Below are positions 5,251-8,782 of a stretch of 8,782 bases of DNA, piece after piece; position 1 is the first letter of the stretch; each line of letters starts with the position of its first letter. The position numbers and the translations under genes are program-made. A model generated the notes under the pieces. That model saw nothing but the letters and a program-made list of their open reading frames with translations. It was not told where the DNA came from and searched no databases. The stretch comes from Anaerolineae bacterium CG2_30_64_16 (lineage in GTDB: Bacteria > Chloroflexota > Anaerolineae > CG2-30-64-16): assembly GCA_001871755.1 (NCBI GenBank), contig MNXL01000221.1, positions 1 through 8,782 on the forward strand, in the 5' to 3' direction.

Positions 5251-6093
5251 TTGACATCCGAACCTACCTGGAAACACTACCTCACCGACTATAACGAAGG
5301 CCTCGGCCTGGTGTACGAGCGCTTCGTGCTGAACGATTTCCTGCTTCACCTCAAGGGCCAGTACGGCTTCCAGTCCGTGCTGGAAGCGCCGCTATACGGC
5401 ATGGCCGGCGTGAGCGGGATCAACAGCGTGGCGCTGGCGCGCGTCAAGTGCCCGATCACGCTCGTCGACGACAACGCGGAGCGGCTGGCCGGCGTCGAGC
5501 GCATCTGGAGCGAGCTGAACCTGCCCGCCACCTTCACGCTGGTCGAAGATTGGTCCCGTCTGCCGTTCCCCGACCGGAGCTTCGACTTCGTCTGGAACTG
5601 GGCCGCGCTCTGGCGCCTGCCCGATCCCGGCGACTTCCTGCGCGAGCTGGTGCGCGTCGCCAACGAGCTCGTCTTCGTCGCGGCGCCCAACCCGGCCCAG
5701 GTCGGCTACCTGCTGCGCAAGTACGTGGTCGAGCCGGAGTTCGTCAACGAGGTGAACGAGCGCTGGACCGACATCGGGCTGATCCGCCGGCAGCTCCAAT
5801 GGCTGGGTGTGGAGATCCTCGACCAGGGCGTGCTCGACGTGCCCCCCTGGCCCGACACGGTGATGCCCGCAAGCGAGCTGCTGCGCCGGCTGGGAATCAA
5901 ATCCATGAAGCTCGATGCGCAGTTCACCGGCGAAGGCTGGCGCTGGTCCACCATGGACTACTATCTGGGCAAGCAGCCCGACCTCTACGACCGCGTCATG
6001 AAGTACGCCTGGCTCGACCGCGTTGCGCTGCCGTGGCAGCTCAAGCAGGTCTGGGCGCACCATCGCTGGGTGCTCGGGCGCAAGATGCTGTAG
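5251..6093 (+). CDS. Class I SAM-dependent methyltransferase
   Basis: A 280-residue cytoplasmic protein that would transfer a methyl group from S-adenosylmethionine to an unknown acceptor. The TTG start is chosen on the AGGAG seven bases before it and on the paralogous stump at 3842. The Rossmann-like core follows the Methyltransf_11 pattern: motif I VLEAPLYGMAGVSG (43-56, less glycine-rich than the usual ExGxGxG), the acidic loop LVDDN (71-75) that would bind the SAM ribose, LPFPDRSFDFVWNWAALWRL (104-123) as motifs II-III, and RVANELVFVAAPNP (135-148). A C-terminal region of about 130 residues is rich in Trp and charged residues and may shape the acceptor site. The gene precedes a family 39 glycosyltransferase by 138 bases on the same strand, which suggests methylation of a surface glycan or lipid-linked sugar, but that link is inference. 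Confidence 0.82.
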   Translation: MTSEPTWKHYLTDYNEGLGLVYERFVLNDFLLHLKGQYGFQSVLEAPLYGMAGVSGINSVALARVKCPITLVDDNAERLAGVERIWSELNLPATFTLVEDWSRLPFPDRSFDFVWNWAALWRLPDPGDFLRELVRVANELVFVAAPNPAQVGYLLRKYVVEPEFVNEVNERWTDIGLIRRQLQWLGVEILDQGVLDVPPWPDTVMPASELLRRLGIKSMKLDAQFTGEGWRWSTMDYYLGKQPDLYDRVMKYAWLDRVALPWQLKQVWAHHRWVLGRKML

Positions 6094-6112
6094 CGCACGC
6101 GGCGTGGAGACC

Positions 6113-6148
6113 TGACAAGGTGACAAGGTGACAAGGTGACAAGGTGAC
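6113..6148. repeat. 8-bp tandem repeat (TGACAAGG), 4.5 copies
   Basis: Four perfect TGACAAGG units plus TGAC, starting 20 bases after the methyltransferase stop. Read on the other strand the units resemble the CGTGTCAC units at 7728-7791, so the two arrays lie in opposite orientation on either side of the glycosyltransferase's membrane part. Confidence 0.9.
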
Positions 6149-6169
6149 CGCCCAGGCGAGCAAACACCT

Positions 6170-6214
6170 GGTCCCCGTGTCACCGGGTCCCCGGGTCACA
6201 CGGTGACCGGGTCA
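6170..6214. repeat. Degenerate GTGTCACC/GGTGACC palindromic tract
   Basis: GGTCCCCG occurs twice (6170-6177, 6186-6193), mixed with GTGTCACC and a short palindrome GTGACC-G-GGTCAC (6203-6215 region). It belongs to the same octamer family as 6113-6148, turned around. It ends about 17 bases before the glycosyltransferase start. The whole 138-base gap is repeat DNA with no obvious promoter. Confidence 0.65.
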
Positions 6215-6231
6215 CAAAGCGGGTAGCTCCT

Positions 6232-7095
6232 TTGGCTCACGACTTCCGCAAGTTTCTCACCAACCCCTGGCTGCACCTGGCCCTGATCTTCGTGGTCGCG
6301 GCCTTCTTCCGCCTGTGGCAGCTCGACAGCATCCCGCCGGGGCTGTTCGGGGACGAGGCCACCGACGGGCTGGACGCGCTGGATGTGCTGGCCGGCCGGG
6401 GCGCGGTTTTCTTCCCCGCCAACTACGGCCGCGAAGGGCTCCATATCTGGCTCGTCGCGGCAGCGTTCCGGCTGCTGGGCGTCACGCCGCTGGCGCTGCG
6501 CCTGCCGTCGGCCATCGCCGGCATCCTCACCGCGCTGGCGACTTATTGGCTGGGGCGGGAGATGACGAGGTATTGGGTATTGGGTATTGGATATTGGGTA
6601 TCAGGTATTGGCAGTTCTCGCAACGGGTTCGCTGCGCGCGATGGTGTCCACACGAAGACCACCAATCCCCAATACCTAATACCCAATACCCTAATGTTCG
6701 TACCATTCCTCGCCTCTCTCTACCTCGCCACTTCCTACTGGCACATCCACTTCAGCCGCTTCGGCATCCGCGGCGTCTTCACGCCGCTGTGTGGCGCGCT
6801 GGCGTTTGCCGCGTTCTGGCGGGGGGTGAACCGGGCGAATCAGCGAATCAGCGAATCCGTGAATCCGCAAAGCGCAAAGCGCAAAGCGCAGCCCAAGAAT
6901 CGCAGGTCACGCAATCTGCAATCCGCAATCTGCAATCTGCAATCCGCAATCTGCAATCTGCAATCCGCAATCCGCAATCCGCAATCCGCAATCCGCAATC
7001 CCTCTGGTTTGCCCTCAGCGGCCTCTTCCTCGGCCTGGCGACGCACTTCTACACGGCCAGCCGGTTCTTCCCCTTCTTCCTGGGTGGGTTCCTGA
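6232..7095 (+). CDS. Family 39 glycosyltransferase, N-terminal half (frame broken)
   Basis: N-terminal part of a polytopic inner-membrane glycosyltransferase of the PMT_2/ArnT type, which moves sugars from a polyprenyl-phosphate donor on the outer face of the membrane. The TTG at 6232 is the likely start, though its ribosome binding site is poor. Membrane helix 1 is at residues 13-29. The first outer loop has PPGLFGDEATDGLDAL with the acidic DE pair (41-42) typical of the family's active site. Helices follow at about 70-107, and HFSRFGIRG (173-181) is a family landmark. Residues 113-155 are coded by inverted heptamer tracts and have no family counterpart. Real homology ends near residue 200. 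The frame then crosses heptamer arrays (LQSAIC, LQSAIR repeats) and runs out of phase from 7002 to a stop at 7095. The natural continuation is in another frame from 7002. Confidence 0.75.
   Translation: MAHDFRKFLTNPWLHLALIFVVAAFFRLWQLDSIPPGLFGDEATDGLDALDVLAGRGAVFFPANYGREGLHIWLVAAAFRLLGVTPLALRLPSAIAGILTALATYWLGREMTRYWVLGIGYWVSGIGSSRNGFAARDGVHTKTTNPQYLIPNTLMFVPFLASLYLATSYWHIHFSRFGIRGVFTPLCGALAFAAFWRGVNRANQRISESVNPQSAKRKAQPKNRRSRNLQSAICNLQSAICNLQSAIRNPQSAIRNPSGLPSAASSSAWRRTSTRPAGSSPSSWVGS
6571..6611. repeat. Heptamer tract, left arm of an inverted pair in the glycosyltransferase gene
   Basis: TATTGGG-type units in 7-base steps. Reverse-complement partners lie at 6661-6692. The middle 49 bases (6612-6660) are not repetitive. 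The 25 bases 6572-6596 are identical to 1284-1308. Confidence 0.8.
6661..6692. repeat. Heptamer tract, right arm of the inverted pair
   Basis: CCCAATACCTAATACCCAAT and on: the reverse complement of the TATTGGG units of 6571-6611. The glycosyltransferase frame stays open through both arms and the piece between, so the whole 122-base block behaves as an in-frame insertion. Confidence 0.8.
6837..6894. repeat. Mixed heptamer repeats (GAATCAGC and GCAAAGC types)
   Basis: Repeats of GCGAATCA/GCGAATCC, then three perfect GCAAAGC units (6867-6887). This tract starts where glycosyltransferase homology stops in the first frame and leads to the main array at 6911. Confidence 0.8.
6911..7001. repeat. 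7-bp tandem array, 13 units of GCAATC(T/C)
   Basis: Thirteen perfect 7-base units fill 91 bases. Units 1, 3, 4, 6 and 7 are GCAATCT; the other eight, including the last six in a row, are GCAATCC. The array lies exactly where the glycosyltransferase gene changes frame. As 7 is not a multiple of three, every change in copy number shifts the frame. Confidence 0.95.
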
Positions 7096-8618
7096 TCTTG
7101 CAGGCGCTCATCACCTACGCCCGCGGCCGGGGGGATGAGGCGATCTTGCGCCGGCATTTCTGGGGAATTGTGCTACTGTATGGCGTGGCAGCGCTGGTCT
7201 TTGCGCCTCTGGGCGTCTACTTCCTCCAGCATCCCGGCAGCTTCAGCCAGCGCGCCGGTGAAGTGGCCGCGTTCGGGGATACCAGCCCGTGGTCGCGCAT
7301 CGGGCAGGCCGCGCTGGCCAACGTGCTCCAATTCTTCGTCCCCGGCAAAGGCGACCTGGCCCAGTTCTACAACCTGCCTGGCCGCGCGGTGTTCGACCCG
7401 CTGACCGCGCTCCTGGCGCTGATCGGGGTCGCCACGCTGCTCTGGCGCTGGCGCGATCCGGCCGCGCTCTTCCTGCTGACCTGGTTTCCCGCACTGTTGT
7501 TGCCCGCGTTCCTGGCCACCGACCGGTTCCCCACCCTGCCGCGCGTCCTGGGCGTGATCCCGGGCGTCTACTTTCTCCCGGCGGTGGGGGTGGGTGTGGT
7601 GGTGGGGAAGATTGTGCGACACGGGAGACTTGAGGGAAATGAAGGAAATGAGGGAACGGAGGGAATCGAGGGAACGGAGGGAACTGAGGGGACGGCGACC
7701 GCCGTGCTAAGGGCCTCCCCGCCACCCCGTGTCACCGTGTCACCCCGTCACCGTGTCACCGTGTCACCGTGTCACCGTGTCACCGTGTCACTAGTCATAA
7801 CCGCCGCGCTGCTCGTCCACGTCGGCCTGACCTACCGCGACTACTTCCGCGTCTGGGGGCCGGCGCAGGCGACGTTCGACGCGTTCGAGGGGGACATGAC
7901 GACCGCCTGGCAATGGCTGGAAACCCACCAGCCGGCCGGCCACGTCTACCTGTCATCTGACATCTACCGCCACCCGACCTTCATGCTGCTGGCCGAGCAC
8001 GCCACAGTGCAGACCTACTTCCAGCATCAGAACCCCGGGCTGAGTTGGTTCGACGCGCGCGGCGCACTGCCGCTGCCCCCGCCCGGCGAACGCGCCACCT
8101 ACCTGATCGCGGCCAGCTCGCAGCCGACCGGACCGGCCGCGGCCTTCCTGGCCTACCACAGCATCGAGCAGGACCAGTGGCTGGCCCCCGACGGCACACC
8201 CGCCCTGACCGAGTTCGGGCTGCCCGCCGACGCAGATCTCACGGTTTTCGGTGCGACTGAGCAGATGAGCGCGGCCTTCACCGAACAGTTGATCTTGACC
8301 GCCGCGGCCTGGCGTGCTGGCCCGGATGGCGTGCCGGCGCTTCAGCTCCTCTGGCGCACGGCCGGCCCAGATTGGGAGAACCCGGCCGGTTATCGCCTGG
8401 AGATCGCGGCCGGGGACTGGCAAACCGTCGTGCCCTTCGACGCGTTTCGGCCGCCCGAGTGGGTGCCAGACGGACGATTCGTCACCTGGCGCCGGCTGAA
8501 CCTGCCGGACGAGCCATCTGAGACGCTGCGCCTGCGGTTGGTGCGCCTGAGCAATGATCGGCCCGTGACCTCGCCGGCCTCGCCAGATGGCTGGCGCCGG
8601 ATCGATGTCCGACGCTGA
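7002..8618 (+). CDS. Family 39 glycosyltransferase, C-terminal half (out of frame with its start)
   Basis: This is the rest of the gene begun at 6232. It resumes with LWFALSGLFLGLATHFYTAS right after the heptamer array. More membrane helices follow (LQALITYA; WGIVLLYGVAALVFAPLGVY; DPLTALLALIGVATLLW; ALFLLTWFPALLLPAFLA; VIPGVYFLPAVGVGVVVG), then a repeat-coded linker (7632-7791), a last helix LVITAALLVHVGLTY, and a soluble domain of about 260 residues, probably outside the membrane. That layout, many helices plus a C-terminal outer domain, is usual for these enzymes. I see no start codon with a ribosome binding site at the head of this half (the frame is open back to 6315 but only as a shadow of the other half), so it should not be made unless the array length changes or the ribosome slips. 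It ends at TGA 8616-8618. Confidence 0.75.
   Translation, partial: LWFALSGLFLGLATHFYTASRFFPFFLGGFLILQALITYARGRGDEAILRRHFWGIVLLYGVAALVFAPLGVYFLQHPGSFSQRAGEVAAFGDTSPWSRIGQAALANVLQFFVPGKGDLAQFYNLPGRAVFDPLTALLALIGVATLLWRWRDPAALFLLTWFPALLLPAFLATDRFPTLPRVLGVIPGVYFLPAVGVGVVVGKIVRHGRLEGNEGNEGTEGIEGTEGTEGTATAVLRASPPPRVTVSPRHRVTVSPCHRVTVSLVITAALLVHVGLTYRDYFRVWGPAQATFDAFEGDMTTAWQWLETHQPAGHVYLSSDIYRHPTFMLLAEHATVQTYFQHQNPGLSWFDARGALPLPPPGERATYLIAASSQPTGPAAAFLAYHSIEQDQWLAPDGTPALTEFGLPADADLTVFGATEQMSAAFTEQLILTAAAWRAGPDGVPALQLLWRTAGPDWENPAGYRLEIAAGDWQTVVPFDAFRPPEWVPDGRFVTWRRLNLPDEPSETLRLRLVRLSNDRPVTSPASPDGWRRIDVRR
7632..7694. repeat. 9-bp tandem repeat coding for EG(T/N/I) tripeptides
   Basis: Seven 9-base units of GAGGGAACG type, in frame, giving Glu-Gly-Xaa seven times. 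Its length can change without breaking the frame. It lies in the loop before the last membrane helix. Confidence 0.9.
7728..7791. repeat. 8-bp tandem array, 8 units of CGTGTCAC
   Basis: Eight 8-base units (the third is CCCGTCAC) fill 64 bases and code for RVTVSPCH-type repeats just before the last membrane helix. At eight units the frame on both sides agrees. A gain or loss of one unit would break it. Confidence 0.92.
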
Positions 8619-8661
8619 GGCCCTATTGATCCAGCGCTGGCTCCCGGCACGCAACTCGTAA

Positions 8662-8690
8662 TTGCCGCTTCCACAAGCCTGTGCTACAAT
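8662..8690 (+). promoter_or_regulatory. Candidate promoter for a gene beyond the right edge
   Basis: TTGCCG (8662-8667) and TACAAT (8685-8690) are 17 bases apart, predicting a transcript start near 8697. No reading frame with a start follows inside the window, so the gene lies to the right or the product is an RNA. The CTACAATGC form matches the epimerase promoter. Confidence 0.5.
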
Positions 8691-8760
8691 GCCGTAGACT
8701 TGTAGTGACACTTGAACTGATCGAGAAAAGGTATCCTCTCAATAGTCCGGGGCAGCTCAA

Positions 8761-8779
8761 GGCGGATCCGTGATCCGCC
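8761..8779. repeat. Small inverted repeat (hairpin)
   Basis: GGCGGATC (8761-8768), three bases, GATCCGCC (8772-8779): a perfect 8-bp stem, about 65 bases past the predicted transcript start. No T-run is visible before the window ends, so whether it is an attenuator, leader structure or dispersed repeat cannot be told. Confidence 0.5.
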
Positions 8780-8782
8780 GCT

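Noticed and set aside
3842..5331. Target-site or attachment-site duplication made by one recent insertion
   Set aside because: The two 81-base copies differ at 11 places, mostly synonymous. A recent duplication would be identical, so old paralogues are more likely.
5392..6183. Antisense reading frame opposite the methyltransferase
   Set aside because: No recognisable domain; it mirrors the codon pattern of the plus-strand gene and runs into the octamer repeat.
6911..7001. CRISPR-like array
   Set aside because: Units are 7 bases, directly joined, with no spacers; it is a simple tandem repeat.
7953..8711. Antisense reading frame opposite the glycosyltransferase C-terminal domain
   Set aside because: Shadow of the high-GC plus-strand gene, with no motif and no ribosome binding site.

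Overview
The window looks like a high-GC bacterial chromosome, most likely Chloroflexota (Anaerolineae or Caldilineae type). That guess rests on protein family make-up (DUF234-type ATPase, DUF2283 cassette, family 39 glycosyltransferase paired with a methyltransferase), on TTG and GTG starts, and on 7- and 8-base tandem repeats that run through genes. No rRNA, tRNA or CRISPR array was seen.

Layout. On the minus strand at the left lie the start of a tRNA methylthiotransferase gene (mtaB-like, cut by the window edge) and, upstream of it, an NAD-dependent sugar epimerase/dehydratase whose first codons are made of tandem-repeat DNA. From about 1490 rightwards everything is on the plus strand. A perfect 37-bp palindrome sits in the promoter of a DUF234-type ATPase (1554-2996). 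Next come a translationally coupled pair of small genes: a 51-residue protein resembling an effector-associated domain, and an unrecognised 158-residue protein. After these lie a truncated copy of a methyltransferase start (3842-3970), a small antitoxin-like gene (3995-4282), the wreck of an AlbA_2/Schlafen-type gene (about 4284-4496), and a probable toxin-antitoxin pair (PBECR-like nuclease plus DUF2283, 4508-5206). This 1.5-5.2 kb stretch reads as an accessory island of conflict-type genes, and I saw none of the heptamer repeats in it.

From 5251 the sequence returns to envelope or cell-surface functions: an intact SAM methyltransferase with a TTG start, then a polytopic family 39 glycosyltransferase (6232-8618). 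The glycosyltransferase gene is split into two reading frames exactly at an array of thirteen 7-bp units. One more unit, or two fewer, would restore a single frame, so it is either a phase-variable gene caught in the OFF state, a decaying gene, or an assembly error in the repeat. The same gene also holds an 8-bp array, a 9-bp array and an inverted pair of heptamer tracts. A good promoter at the right end points to another gene beyond the window.

The two observations most worth following are the heptamer array as a frame switch in the glycosyltransferase, and the palindrome-controlled ATPase followed by the small coupled gene pair.
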